Source: Gilvimarinus japonicus
GTDB lineage: Bacteria; Pseudomonadota; Gammaproteobacteria; Pseudomonadales; Cellvibrionaceae
DNA length: 64,000 nucleotides
Direction: 5' to 3'
Assembly (NCBI RefSeq): GCF_042847215.1
Contig: NZ_AP031500.1
Span: forward strand, 248,001 to 312,000
Below, in pieces: positions 8,766-17,104 of the stretch. Positions within the stretch are counted from its first letter, which is position 1; every line of letters starts with the position of its first letter. Position numbers and translations under genes: made by a program. The notes below the pieces were generated by a model. That model saw only the letters and a list, made by a program, of their open reading frames with translations, ran no database searches and was not told the origin of the DNA.

Positions 8766-8775
8766 CCGATCTTAT

Positions 8776-9414
8776 TTAAGCAAATCCGCCGAACAGTTGA
8801 TTAATATCCCGTAGTAACCAGCCGCCGTGCGGCGTTAGCAAATAGCAAAGCGCGCAAATATTCAGTGCGACAGTCAACCAAAAAAACACGCGAAATGGCT
8901 GTTTTTTGGACTTGTGTCGCAAGTGTTGCTGGGCAAATAAAGCGCCGGGCCAGCCGCCAAGTAGCGCAAACCAATGCAGCGTCGCCTCTGGTGTGCGACG
9001 GCGGTCGTGACGCGCCGCCGATTTATCCCAAGCGTACATTATATAAGTCAGTAAACTGGTGCCGAGGTAAAGCCACAAAATCAGCTTAGGCATAAAACCC
9101 AGCCCCACCAATGCCGCCACGATAATCAAGAACAGTGCGCTGGTAAAGAATGCGTTAACAGCGTGGCCGGCGTTGTTTTTATCTCGTTTAGGGCGCAACG
9201 GCTGTACCTTGCCTGCCCGGCTGCGCCCTTGTGTGTCGCTCTGGGGCTCAAAGGTTACTTTTAATCCTAAGCTTGGCCTCGCTCCGCGATTTTTAAACGA
9301 TGAAATATGAAAGAACACTTCACGCCCGCCCGACTCTGGTGCAATAAAGCCAAAGCCTTTGTCGTCATTCCATTTCGTGATAACGCCTTTTGAACTGGGT
9401 TGGATGTTTTTCAT
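8776..9414 (-). CDS. Cold-shock domain/DUF1294 membrane protein
   Basis: 212 residues. Residues 1-70 form a cold-shock nucleic-acid-binding domain (KGVITKWNDDKGFGFIAPE, then VFFHISSF, the RNP1 and RNP2 regions). A basic linker follows, then a DUF1294 membrane domain (about 90-205) with three or four hydrophobic segments and the conserved AWDKSAARHDRRRTPE loop. This fusion is common in proteobacteria; the role of DUF1294 is unknown. An RNA-binding protein tethered to the inner membrane is the simplest reading. The ATG at 9414 matches the cold-shock domain start. Confidence 0.88.
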   Translation of the reverse strand: MKNIQPSSKGVITKWNDDKGFGFIAPESGGREVFFHISSFKNRGARPSLGLKVTFEPQSDTQGRSRAGKVQPLRPKRDKNNAGHAVNAFFTSALFLIIVAALVGLGFMPKLILWLYLGTSLLTYIMYAWDKSAARHDRRRTPEATLHWFALLGGWPGALFAQQHLRHKSKKQPFRVFFWLTVALNICALCYLLTPHGGWLLRDINQLFGGFA

Positions 9415-9429
9415 TGTGATGTTTGTGGG

Positions 9430-9645
9430 TTACCCGGCGTCAATCAGCGCTTTAATTTTTACGGCTTTTTCAAAGTGATCTAACTGGTGTGTTTTAATCC
9501 ACCATGTGGCAGCTTCCATTAGCAACTCTGGGTCGTCATTCTTATTGGCAAAAAAAGCGTAAAAAGACAGCCCCACGGAGTTGCCTTTGGAGGCTATTTT
9601 TTTATCACATACCTCGATGATTTTTTGTTTTAAAATCGACCTCAC
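9430..9645 (-). CDS. Small protein resembling DUF6500
   Basis: 71 residues from a GTG at 9645 that overlaps the TGA of the upstream gene by four bases (GTGA). It is helical and basic at the start (RSILKQKIIEVCDKKIASKG), with a WWIKTHQ motif near the end. The overall look fits the DUF6500 family of unknown function. It lies 15 bases upstream of the CSD/DUF1294 gene on the same strand, so the three leftward genes may form one operon. Confidence 0.6.
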   Translation of the reverse strand: MRSILKQKIIEVCDKKIASKGNSVGLSFYAFFANKNDDPELLMEAATWWIKTHQLDHFEKAVKIKALIDAG

Positions 9646-10484
9646 GGTTTTCTTTTGTCCTGTTCCAATTTCTTTTGGTAGAAGGCTTTAGCATTTTGCA
9701 TTTTAGTGGCCCACGACTGCTTTAAACGGTCGCGAACTTTAGCCGCTTCCCGCTCATGTTGCTCGTGTTCGGTGTTGTTCTCTTGTTGCCTGGTTGTGGC
9801 AAGCTTTTGACGCAGTTGCTGGCGGGTTTCTTCGGAGACTTCAGTAGGCACCGGAAGACTTTCGATATCATGTAACAGTACGCGGCCTAATCGATCGAGT
9901 AGCGCTTCGTCGATTTTATTGGGCGTAAATCGGTGCCGTTTTACGCCGGCACGGCCAAAGTTACGCAATAAAATCTCAATGCACTGTTGCTCGGTATCGG
10001 CTTGAATTCGAATGGCGTGCTGCAGGGGCCCTTCTAGGGTAAAGGTTGCTTTGTCTACCCTGTGTAGGTTGTTGAGAGCGTCTTGCCGGTGGTAAGGCAG
10101 GGCATAGGCATCCAGGTGTTCGGCGTAGTGCTGGATCGCCGCAAGGTTGTCCAGCACATAGAGGGTCGGTTGCGTCAGTTTGGCCGCAACCCGAATATCA
10201 ACTTGTCGCGGTGTGTCCGAGCTATCAATCAGCAGTTTGTAAGGCCCTTGACTGAGGGCAACCGTGGTGTCCCTGTCGGGCGCGAGCGGATAATAGAGCG
10301 TGCGCTGGGGTTGGACGTAATTAATATGCTTAACCAGCTCATCAAGGTAGCTTAGTACCTTAAGCATCGCCGGGCGTAAGGTCGCTTGGTAATAAGCCTC
10401 TTGTTGAGCGAGCTGGGCGGCTTTGTCGGCCTCAGCAGCGCGCAGACCGTCTGCTTGTTGTTTAAGGTCGTCCAGAATCCCCAT
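9642..10484 (-). CDS. Uncharacterised coiled-coil protein
   Basis: 280 residues without signal peptide or membrane segment. The first 30 residues (DDLKQQADGLRAAEADKAAQ onward) and the last 70 (repeated E/K/R/Q, ending QKKLEQDKRKP) are predicted coiled coil; the middle is a mixed fold. I do not recognise the family. Translational coupling to the DUF6500-like gene suggests a shared function. Confidence 0.7.
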   Translation of the reverse strand: MGILDDLKQQADGLRAAEADKAAQLAQQEAYYQATLRPAMLKVLSYLDELVKHINYVQPQRTLYYPLAPDRDTTVALSQGPYKLLIDSSDTPRQVDIRVAAKLTQPTLYVLDNLAAIQHYAEHLDAYALPYHRQDALNNLHRVDKATFTLEGPLQHAIRIQADTEQQCIEILLRNFGRAGVKRHRFTPNKIDEALLDRLGRVLLHDIESLPVPTEVSEETRQQLRQKLATTRQQENNTEHEQHEREAAKVRDRLKQSWATKMQNAKAFYQKKLEQDKRKP

Positions 10485-10742
10485 AGCTAGTCCGTTATGC
10501 TAAGCCGCTAAATGTGCCTATTGTAATGGATATGGAGTATAGGGGGGAGTAGGGGTAGACGTAAAATTTATGCCCTGAAACGCCTAGGCGCTCTAAAGTC
10601 GGTACACATTCAGCCGTTATAGTTTAAGTGTTCAAAAAATAATCATGCTGGTGATTTTTCTGTCACAGGCTAAGCTGATTAAGGCCCCGAAGGATGAGCC
10701 CTACGCTGATCGGGGGCTAGAGTGTGTGATGAAGAGGGATTT

Positions 10743-12488
10743 ATGCTTGGGTTAAAGTCAGACTCTGATGATATTGTGGCCGCGATCAACCTCACTCAGG
10801 CGGTGATACAGTTTGCTTTGGATGGAACGATTATCCAGGCAAACGATAATTTTTTGCGGGTTATGGGGTATCAATGGCATGAGGTGAAGGGGCAACATCA
10901 TAAAATGTTTGTCGCGCCCACCGAGGCCAATAGCACCGCGTATAACGAATTTTGGCAAAAGCTGCGCACAGGCGTGCCGCAGACCGCAGAGTTTAAACGC
11001 TTGGCCAAAGGCGGCCGAGAGGTTTGGATTCAGGCAACCTATACGCCCATCATAAGGCGCGGAAAAGTCCATAAAATTATAAAATTCGCCACCGATGTGA
11101 CGCAACAAGTGTTGGCCAGATCCAACTTTGAGTCGCAACTCGAGGCCATCCATCGCGCCCAAGCCGTTATTGAGTTTTCGGTCGATGGCGAAATTCTCAC
11201 CGCTAATGACAATTTTCTTAATTTAATGGGCTACCGTTTGGACGAGGTCCAAGGCAAGCATCATCAACTGTTTGTCGCCGCAGATGAACATAAAAGTGAA
11301 GAGTATCGGCGTTTTTGGCAACGTCTGCGTGCGGGTGAGTACCAAACGGCAGAGTTTCGGCGAGTCGGTAAAAACGCAAAAGAGGTGTGGATCCATGCCA
11401 CTTATAACCCCATTAAAAGCCCGGATGGCAAAGTCATAAAAGTGGTTAAGTTTGCCAGCGATATTAGCCAAGAGGTTTATCAGAGAAAAGAGTTTAAATT
11501 GTTATCACTGGTTGCCAACGAAACTGATAATGCCGTTATTATCGCTAACGTTAATCGTGAAATACAGTACGTCAACCAGGGCTTTACCAATATGACGGGC
11601 TATAGCTCGGAGCAGGCTTTGGGGCAGTGGGTTAAAGATTTGCTGGTAGGTCCAAAAACGGACGCTGCAACACGGGAGCGAATAACGCGCGAATTAGATG
11701 CCCCGCGCGCATTTTATGATGAAATTGAAATACACCGATCCGATGGAAAATCTTTTTGGATCTCGGTCACCAGTAACCCAGTAAATGATGACGACGGGCA
11801 CCATCAAGGGTATATCGCGATATTAGCGGATATTACACCGGTGAAATCCCGCGCAATGGAGTTGCAGGCTCGCTTTTACGCTATTGGGCGATCTAACCTA
11901 ATGGTCGAATGGGACAAAAATGGATGGTTACTGGACATAAATGATTATTCGGAACGTTTGCTCGATATACCCGCCGATACTTTTAAAGCATCGATAAAAA
12001 ATTGGCAAGAGCTTTTGGATGAAAGCCAGAAAACGTGCCTGTTTAACGACGAGCGAGTCACCAAAGATGTACTCGTTCAGCATGACAGTAAAGCAATCGG
12101 TATAGCAGCCACTTTTTGTACTATTAAAGACTTACACGGCGATGTACAAAAAATCATTATGTATGGCTTTGATATTTCTGATCGCTTAGCCGTAGTCGCG
12201 ACCAGTGATAACGTTATGCGAGAGCTAATAGATTCGGGAAAAAATATTAATAATATGGTGTCGAGTATTAACGCCATTGCCGAGCAAACAAACTTGTTAG
12301 CGTTAAATGCCGCTATTGAGGCGGCTCGCGCAGGCGAGGCTGGTAGAGGTTTCTCGGTGGTGGCCGATGAAGTCCGAAACTTGGCCTCAAAGGCCGCGGG
12401 GTCAGCGCGCGAGATTAATGATGTGGTAGGTGAAAATCAAAAGCTATTAAGCAGCCTCTCGGACGCTTTAAATAAACTGAATAAATAA
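10743..12488 (+). CDS. Soluble multi-PAS methyl-accepting chemotaxis-like receptor (BdlA/Aer-like)
   Basis: The ATG at 10743 is preferred over a GTG at 10722 because AGAGGGA sits at the right distance before it. The 581-residue product has no membrane segment. PAS1 (about 5-115) and PAS2 (about 125-240) are close duplicates, each with an N-D-N-F-L-x-x-M-G-Y core; PAS3 (about 250-370) and a degenerate PAS4 (about 375-480) follow. The C-terminus holds a short receptor tip with the conserved AIAEQTNLLALNAAIEAARA, but very short methylation helices. The layout resembles BdlA, a cytoplasmic oxygen/redox sensor that controls biofilm dispersal through c-di-GMP. Ligand or haem binding is inferred. 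Confidence 0.85.
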   Translation: MLGLKSDSDDIVAAINLTQAVIQFALDGTIIQANDNFLRVMGYQWHEVKGQHHKMFVAPTEANSTAYNEFWQKLRTGVPQTAEFKRLAKGGREVWIQATYTPIIRRGKVHKIIKFATDVTQQVLARSNFESQLEAIHRAQAVIEFSVDGEILTANDNFLNLMGYRLDEVQGKHHQLFVAADEHKSEEYRRFWQRLRAGEYQTAEFRRVGKNAKEVWIHATYNPIKSPDGKVIKVVKFASDISQEVYQRKEFKLLSLVANETDNAVIIANVNREIQYVNQGFTNMTGYSSEQALGQWVKDLLVGPKTDAATRERITRELDAPRAFYDEIEIHRSDGKSFWISVTSNPVNDDDGHHQGYIAILADITPVKSRAMELQARFYAIGRSNLMVEWDKNGWLLDINDYSERLLDIPADTFKASIKNWQELLDESQKTCLFNDERVTKDVLVQHDSKAIGIAATFCTIKDLHGDVQKIIMYGFDISDRLAVVATSDNVMRELIDSGKNINNMVSSINAIAEQTNLLALNAAIEAARAGEAGRGFSVVADEVRNLASKAAGSAREINDVVGENQKLLSSLSDALNKLNK

Positions 12489-12549
12489 CATATTGTAGAT
12501 ATCGTCGAGCGCTTATAGGACTTGGGTTGGGGCGAGTTTATTCAGGAGC

Positions 12550-12585
12550 ACCGCATTATCGTTGATAAAATAACGATAATGCGGT
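12550..12585. repeat. Perfect 14-bp inverted repeat between convergent genes
   Basis: ACCGCATTATCGTT (12550-12563) and its exact complement (12572-12585) around an 8-base loop. It sits in the convergent gap between the chemoreceptor and the HAD gene, so a terminator role is likely, but neither side has a clear T-run. Confidence 0.7.
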
Positions 12586-12596
12586 TGAGTGTTGAT

Positions 12597-13391
12597 TTAC
12601 TGGTTTTTCATTATCTGCGCTAACTCGGTAATGTCGCGCACAATGTAATCGGGCTCTTCAGCTAAAGGGTACAATGCTTTACCGGGACGTGCCACAAAGG
12701 CAGTTTGTAGCCCGGCGGCTTTCGCGCCAGCTACATCCCAGCCGTGGGCCGCAACCATTAAAGCCTCTTCTGGTTTAACGTTTAATTGCTGTAGCGCCCA
12801 CTTATAGGCGCGTAGGTCTGGTTTGTATATTTTTATATCTTCTATGCTATAGCGGGCCGAAAAATACTCAGTCAACCCCGCGTTTTCAAACTGAGTTTTA
12901 ACCCCGTTATTCGATGAGTTGGTCAGACTAACAATGTTAAAGCCTTGTTTATTCAAACTGGCTAGGCCTTGTTTGACATCCGGATGCGGGGGCAAACTTA
13001 ACAGTGGTGTCACAATGGCGGTTTTGGCATCTTCAGCGCTTAAATCGATATCGTTGTTTTGCGCGACCATCAGCAGCGAGGCAACCCCGATTTTTCCAAA
13101 ATCTTGGTAGTCGCCGGTCACCGTTGTTACCAGTGAATTATGCAGCATGGTGGAAAACCATAAAGGCAGTAGATCTTCCCGGTCACCCAGCGCTTTGCCA
13201 ATAGACGAGCGCATAGATTCCAGATCGAGCAAGGTTTCATTTACATCAAAAATAATGACTTTGGGTTTCGCTAACGCGCTGCCGGCTTGGTTTGTCCCAG
13301 GGGCTGAATTCTCTTGAGCCATGGCGATGCCTCCAAAAAGAGCACTGATCAGAAGTGTAATAACAGACAGGTAGTGTTTGTTGGTAATCAC
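12597..13391 (-). CDS. Secreted haloacid dehalogenase type II (HAD superfamily)
   Basis: 264 residues from a GTG at 13391 (AGGA lies about ten bases upstream). Residues 1-25 form a Sec signal ending ALFGGIAMA-Q, so the enzyme is probably periplasmic, unusual for this family. The nucleophile motif is FDVNETLLD with D49, followed by the LTNSS motif II and the YKPDLRAY motif III lysine. The L-2-haloacid dehalogenase type releases halide from 2-haloacids, yet many relatives are phosphatases. The neighbours give no pathway. Confidence 0.83.
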   Translation of the reverse strand: MITNKHYLSVITLLISALFGGIAMAQENSAPGTNQAGSALAKPKVIIFDVNETLLDLESMRSSIGKALGDREDLLPLWFSTMLHNSLVTTVTGDYQDFGKIGVASLLMVAQNNDIDLSAEDAKTAIVTPLLSLPPHPDVKQGLASLNKQGFNIVSLTNSSNNGVKTQFENAGLTEYFSARYSIEDIKIYKPDLRAYKWALQQLNVKPEEALMVAAHGWDVAGAKAAGLQTAFVARPGKALYPLAEEPDYIVRDITELAQIMKNQ

Positions 13392-13703
13392 GTGGGGGAT
13401 CCTAGGTTGTCATATGGGCGAGTAAAAGCTAATGCACCACCTTAAAGGGTGTTGCCGGCGTTTGGCAACGCAAGGGTTGAGGCTTTGGTCACTATTTACT
13501 TATCTTGTCGGTGGTTTGTTTCTTTTGGGAGTGGGGCGAGGTTGGTATGTACGTGAGTTACATTTTATAGCTGTTTTGCGAAAGGAGCTTACCGGCCAGT
13601 CGCAGATATGTAACCAGGTACATAAAAACTGATTATTCGCGATAGTGTTTGTTTGAGTTAGACCGCTTGCAGGGTAGGTGAAGGGTGTTGAGTGTAGAAA
13701 AGA
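13392..13703. other. Intergenic stretch without recognised gene
   Basis: This 312-base stretch lies upstream of the HAD gene and downstream of the tRNA, both on the minus strand. It holds only a short unlikely reading frame with no ribosome site. I see no convincing promoter motif or structured RNA in it. Confidence 0.5.
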
Positions 13704-13780
13704 TGGCGCACCCGGCAGGATTCGAACCTGCGACCAACGGCTTCGGAAGCCGCTACTCTATCCAGCTGAGCTACGGATGC
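13704..13780 (-). tRNA. tRNA-Arg (anticodon CCG)
   Basis: On the minus strand the 77-nt sequence folds as a cloverleaf: acceptor GCATCCG/CGGGTGC, D-stem GCTC/GAGT, anticodon stem GCGGC/GCCGT with loop TTCCGAA (anticodon CCG), T-arm with GGTTCGAATCC, and an encoded CCA end (TGG at 13704-13706 on the plus strand). It reads the arginine codon CGG. A TATAAT box lies at 13793-13798 (minus strand), about 13 bases before the 5' end. The 5' 19 bases of this tRNA recur twice upstream (see the tandem repeat). Confidence 0.95.
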
Positions 13781-14138
13781 GTAAAACTGAAAATTATACT
13801 GGTTCAGTGCCAGTGCCTAAAACGTAGCGCTTGTCGCGCTACCTGCTACTCCCCTCGCTACCGCTCGGGTCCGGTCTTTCAGCCTAGCTGAAAGCCGTTC
13901 GGCTGCGCACAAAGCGATGCTTTGTAAACGCTGGCCTCACCCAGCTGAGCTACGGATGCGTAAAACTGAAAATTATACTGGTTCAGTGCCAGTGCCTAAA
14001 ACGTAGCGCTTGTCGCGCTACCTGCTACTCCCCTCGCTACCGCTCGGGTCCGGTCTTTCAGCCTAGCTGAAAGCCGTTCGGCTGCGCACAAAGCGGTGCT
14101 TTGTAAACGCTTGCCTCACCCAGCTGAGCTCGGGATGT
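13762..14138 (-). repeat. Two tandem 179-bp units carrying the tRNA-Arg promoter and 5' tRNA end
   Basis: Unit 1 spans 13762-13940 and unit 2 spans 13941-14119, differing at only two or so positions. A partial, diverged third tRNA fragment lies at 14120-14138. Each unit starts with the 19 bases CCAGCTGAGCTACGGATGC (complement of the tRNA 5' end), then a minus-strand TATAAT (13793-13798 and 13972-13977). It also holds three hairpins: GTAGCGC/GCGCTAC, CTTTCAGC/GCTGAAAG and ACAAAGC/GCTTTGT. The near identity points to a recent duplication through the tRNA fragment. The units replicate the promoter region of the tRNA. Confidence 0.9.
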
Positions 14139-14286
14139 GTAACGAGGAGCGCATTCTACAACCCTGATTCGCAATCGTCTACGGCTGCGGGCTCGGGTTG
14201 TTCACCTAAGGCCCTATTTCTGGCTATAATGGCGCGCCAGAGACCCGAGCAGCATCCAGTGCTGCCGTTAATTAGAGGAAGCATCC

Positions 14287-14718
14287 GTGAGCCAAGCGAA
14301 AAAAATGATCGGCCTGATGGTCGTACTGGGAATGGGGCTGTTTGCCTCTGGGGTGGCCGTGAGCCAATCCAATGATGTTAAAGACGCAATTGCCGAGCGC
14401 ATTGCGCCTGTGGGTGAGAGCTGCATGTCGGGTGATGACTGCGCTGCCGCACCTGTGGCCGCTGCGAGCGAAGGGCCGCGCACGGGCCAGCAAGTGTACG
14501 ATACCGCCTGCCATACGTGTCATGCGGCGGGTGTTGCGGGTGCGCCTAAGTTTGGTGATGCCGCCGCCTGGGCCGAGCGTATTGCGAAGGGCGCGGATAC
14601 CTTGCACGAGCATGCCCTGAAGGGCTTTAACGGTATGCCAGCGATGGGCTTGTGCGCCACTTGTTCGGATACTGAAGTGATGGCAGCGGTCGACTATATG
14701 ATGGAAAACAGTCAGTAA
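14287..14718 (+). CDS. Cytochrome c5 family protein
   Basis: 143 residues from a GTG at 14287 behind AGAGGAAG. A Sec signal or anchor covers residues 1-27. The haem site CHTCH is at 75-79, the axial methionine is M117 or M120 (GFNGMPAMG), and C123-x-x-C126 gives the extra disulphide typical of c5 (c555) cytochromes. It carries electrons in the periplasm, for example towards terminal oxidases. It converges with the rep gene, a neighbourhood seen in related gammaproteobacteria. Confidence 0.92.
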   Translation: MSQAKKMIGLMVVLGMGLFASGVAVSQSNDVKDAIAERIAPVGESCMSGDDCAAAPVAAASEGPRTGQQVYDTACHTCHAAGVAGAPKFGDAAAWAERIAKGADTLHEHALKGFNGMPAMGLCATCSDTEVMAAVDYMMENSQ

Positions 14719-14776
14719 TTGTTACCAAAGCCATAACACGGGGACGGTTGACGGATAACGGTAAACGAACACACTG

Positions 14777-14813
14777 CCGTACCCCGTACCCCGTACCCCG
14801 TACCCCGTACCCC
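14777..14813 (-). repeat. G-quadruplex-like heptamer repeat right after the rep stop codon
   Basis: The plus strand shows CCGTA followed by five CCCC runs separated by GTA. On the minus strand this is five GGGG tracts with TAC loops (14782-14813), starting on the base after the TGA of rep. Tracts of four G with three-base loops are a strong quadruplex pattern, in DNA or in the rep mRNA 3' end. Confidence 0.9.
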
Positions 14814-16823
14814 TCAATCAAACATATTTAGCAAGCTAGAGATAGTCTGCTCACCAGTGGCTTTTACCTGCTCGGCCGTGGCGGGGGTAAAGCCTTCAAA
14901 CACAATATCTTCTTGTGGCAGCTCGTCGATAAAACGACTGGGCGTGGTCTCGTTAATATCGCCGTACTGCTTGCGTTTACCGGCCAGTGTCAGGGTCATA
15001 GTGCGCTGGGCGCGGGTGATACCCACATAGGCCAAGCGTCGCTCTTCTTCTATGTTGTCGGTTTCAATGCTGTTGCGATGGGGCAGCAGGTCTTCTTCCA
15101 TGCCAACTAAATAAACATGGGGAAACTCCAAGCCCTTGGAGGCGTGCAAAGTCATTAATTGCACTTGATCGAGGGTCTCTTCTTCTTCTTGGCGCTCTAG
15201 CATGTCTCGCAGCACTAGCTTGCTGATGGCATCGTCGATGGTCAGAGGCTCGCCGTCATCGTCCCGCTCGAGCATTTTGCGAATGGAGTCGGTTAGATAG
15301 CGGACGTTATCCATACGTTTTTCGGCGGCTTTGGCGCTGGAGGAGTTTTGATGCAACCAGGCCTCGTAGCCGATGTCCTCCAGCATTTGCTCAATGCCCG
15401 CTACGGGTTCGGGACCGTTACAGCGCTCAACCACCCGGGCAACCCAATCGCTAAACAGGCGCAACCTCTCTAGGTTTTGTTTGGGAACGTGGCGCTGTAG
15501 GGCGATGTCGTCAGCGGCGGCAAACAAGCTTAAATGGCGCTCGCTGGCAAAGCGTCCCAGTGCTTCTAGGGTGCTGGTGCCAATCTGCCGACGCGGGGTG
15601 TTAATAATACGTAAAAAGGCGTTGTCGTCGTCCGGGTTGACCAGCAACCGCAGGTACGACATCACGTCTTTGATCTCGGTTTTGCCAAAAAACGACGAGC
15701 CACCGCTGATTTTGTAGGGAATTTGGTGCTGCTGTAGCTTCATCTCCAGCAGCCGGCCCTGATGGTTGCCTCGGTACAAAATGGCGTAGTCGCTGAACTT
15801 GCCGCCCCGACGCAGCTTGTTGGCTAAAATCTCGGTGGCGACGCGCTCGGACTCGGCGTCTTCACTGGCGCACTTCACTACACGAATCTCGTCGCCCAGG
15901 CCCATCTCACTCCACAGAGCTTTGTCGTATTCGTGCGGGTTGTGGGCAATCAGGTGGTTGGCCACCCGCAAGATCCGGCTGGTAGAGCGGTAGTTTTGCT
16001 CCAGCTTAATTAAGTGCAGACTGGGAAAGTCTTCTTTTAACAGCACCAGGTTTTCGGGTCGTGCGCCGCGCCATGCGTAAATAGATTGGTCGTCGTCGCC
16101 CACCACCGTCAGCGCATTGCGGCCACCTACTAGCTGTTTAACCAATAAGTATTGGCTGGAGTTCGTGTCTTGGTATTCATCCACCAGTAAGTACTGAATT
16201 TTGCGCTGCCAGCGGGCCAGCACTTCGGGATTGGTGTTAAATAAATGCACCGGTACCAGAATTAGATCGTCAAAATCCACCGCGTTATAGGCGCGCAACG
16301 CTTGGTTGTAGCGCTCGTAAATACGCACCATGGTCAGTTCGGCTGGGCTTTGGGCCAGCTCCTCCGCCGTTTCTGGGGTGGTGAGGTCGTTTTTCCAGTT
16401 GGAGATTTGGCTTTGCACCATATTGAGGTGGTCGTTATCCATCTCGCCGTCTTTCATCATTAGCTCTTTCAAGAGCGAGCGGGCGTCTTCGGCGTCGAAG
16501 ATCGAAAACCCCGGCTTAAAACCGAGGGCTTTGGCCTCGCGGCGGATAATGTTGAGCCCTAAGTTATGAAAGGTCGAGACGGTTAACCCCCGTGCGGCAC
16601 TGCCTTTTACCAGCCCGCCAACCCGCTCTTTCATCTCCCGCGCAGCTTTGTTGGTAAAGGTTAGGGCGGCAATGTGTCGCGCGGGCATATCGCACTTTTC
16701 GATTAGATAAGCGATTTTGCGCGTAATAACCGACGTTTTGCCGCTGCCGGCCCCAGCGAGTACCAAACAGGGGCCATCAACGTAGAGTACGGCTTCGCGT
16801 TGGCGGGGGTTGAGTCGGGTCAC
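14814..16823 (-). CDS. rep: ATP-dependent DNA helicase Rep
   Basis: 669 residues, the normal length for Rep, from a GTG at 16823. The superfamily 1 helicase motifs are present: Q-motif LNPRQREAV, Walker A GAGSGKTS near residue 25, motif II LVDEYQDTN, motif III GDDDQSIYAWRGA, motif IV EQNYRS, motif V MTLHASKGLEFPHVYL and motif VI VGITRAQ. Rep is a 3'-5' helicase that removes proteins ahead of the replication fork and works with DnaB. It ends one base from a G-rich repeat (see above) and converges with the cytochrome c5 gene. Confidence 0.95.
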   Translation of the reverse strand: MTRLNPRQREAVLYVDGPCLVLAGAGSGKTSVITRKIAYLIEKCDMPARHIAALTFTNKAAREMKERVGGLVKGSAARGLTVSTFHNLGLNIIRREAKALGFKPGFSIFDAEDARSLLKELMMKDGEMDNDHLNMVQSQISNWKNDLTTPETAEELAQSPAELTMVRIYERYNQALRAYNAVDFDDLILVPVHLFNTNPEVLARWQRKIQYLLVDEYQDTNSSQYLLVKQLVGGRNALTVVGDDDQSIYAWRGARPENLVLLKEDFPSLHLIKLEQNYRSTSRILRVANHLIAHNPHEYDKALWSEMGLGDEIRVVKCASEDAESERVATEILANKLRRGGKFSDYAILYRGNHQGRLLEMKLQQHQIPYKISGGSSFFGKTEIKDVMSYLRLLVNPDDDNAFLRIINTPRRQIGTSTLEALGRFASERHLSLFAAADDIALQRHVPKQNLERLRLFSDWVARVVERCNGPEPVAGIEQMLEDIGYEAWLHQNSSSAKAAEKRMDNVRYLTDSIRKMLERDDDGEPLTIDDAISKLVLRDMLERQEEEETLDQVQLMTLHASKGLEFPHVYLVGMEEDLLPHRNSIETDNIEEERRLAYVGITRAQRTMTLTLAGKRKQYGDINETTPSRFIDELPQEDIVFEGFTPATAEQVKATGEQTISSLLNMFD

Positions 16824-17104
16824 AGGGCCTCATTACTAGCAGGTGGCGGGATGACAACAGAGCGCGCCATTGTAGCAATGCCGCGAGCGAGATTAAACGT
16901 AAAGTTCAGACGAGAACTGTGCAAAAAGTGCGCGAATGGTGTATGTTTGCAAATTAGTTTGGTTATGTTGATTTAGGCGCTAAATGCGCCATACTAAAAC
17001 TACCATATTGTTTGTGTAACCTATTTAATAATAAAGCCCAGAGCCGCTAACGACGGTGACCAAGGCTAATTAAGACGGAATTTGACGGTGAGCAGGGAAT
17101 ACCA

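Noticed and set aside
13432..13632. Plus-strand frame of 66 residues in the HAD-tRNA gap
   Set aside because: No ribosome site, no recognisable protein features, odd composition.
13685..13891. Plus-strand frame across the tRNA and repeat
   Set aside because: It reads the complement of a tRNA and its promoter repeat; not a protein gene.
13762..14138. Possible CRISPR or attC array in the 179-bp repeats
   Set aside because: Only two long units with no spacers, and no attC core ends; they are tRNA-promoter duplications.
17000..17104. Possible c-di-GMP riboswitch before the GGDEF-EAL gene
   Set aside because: The GEMM core and tetraloop receptor signatures are not present.
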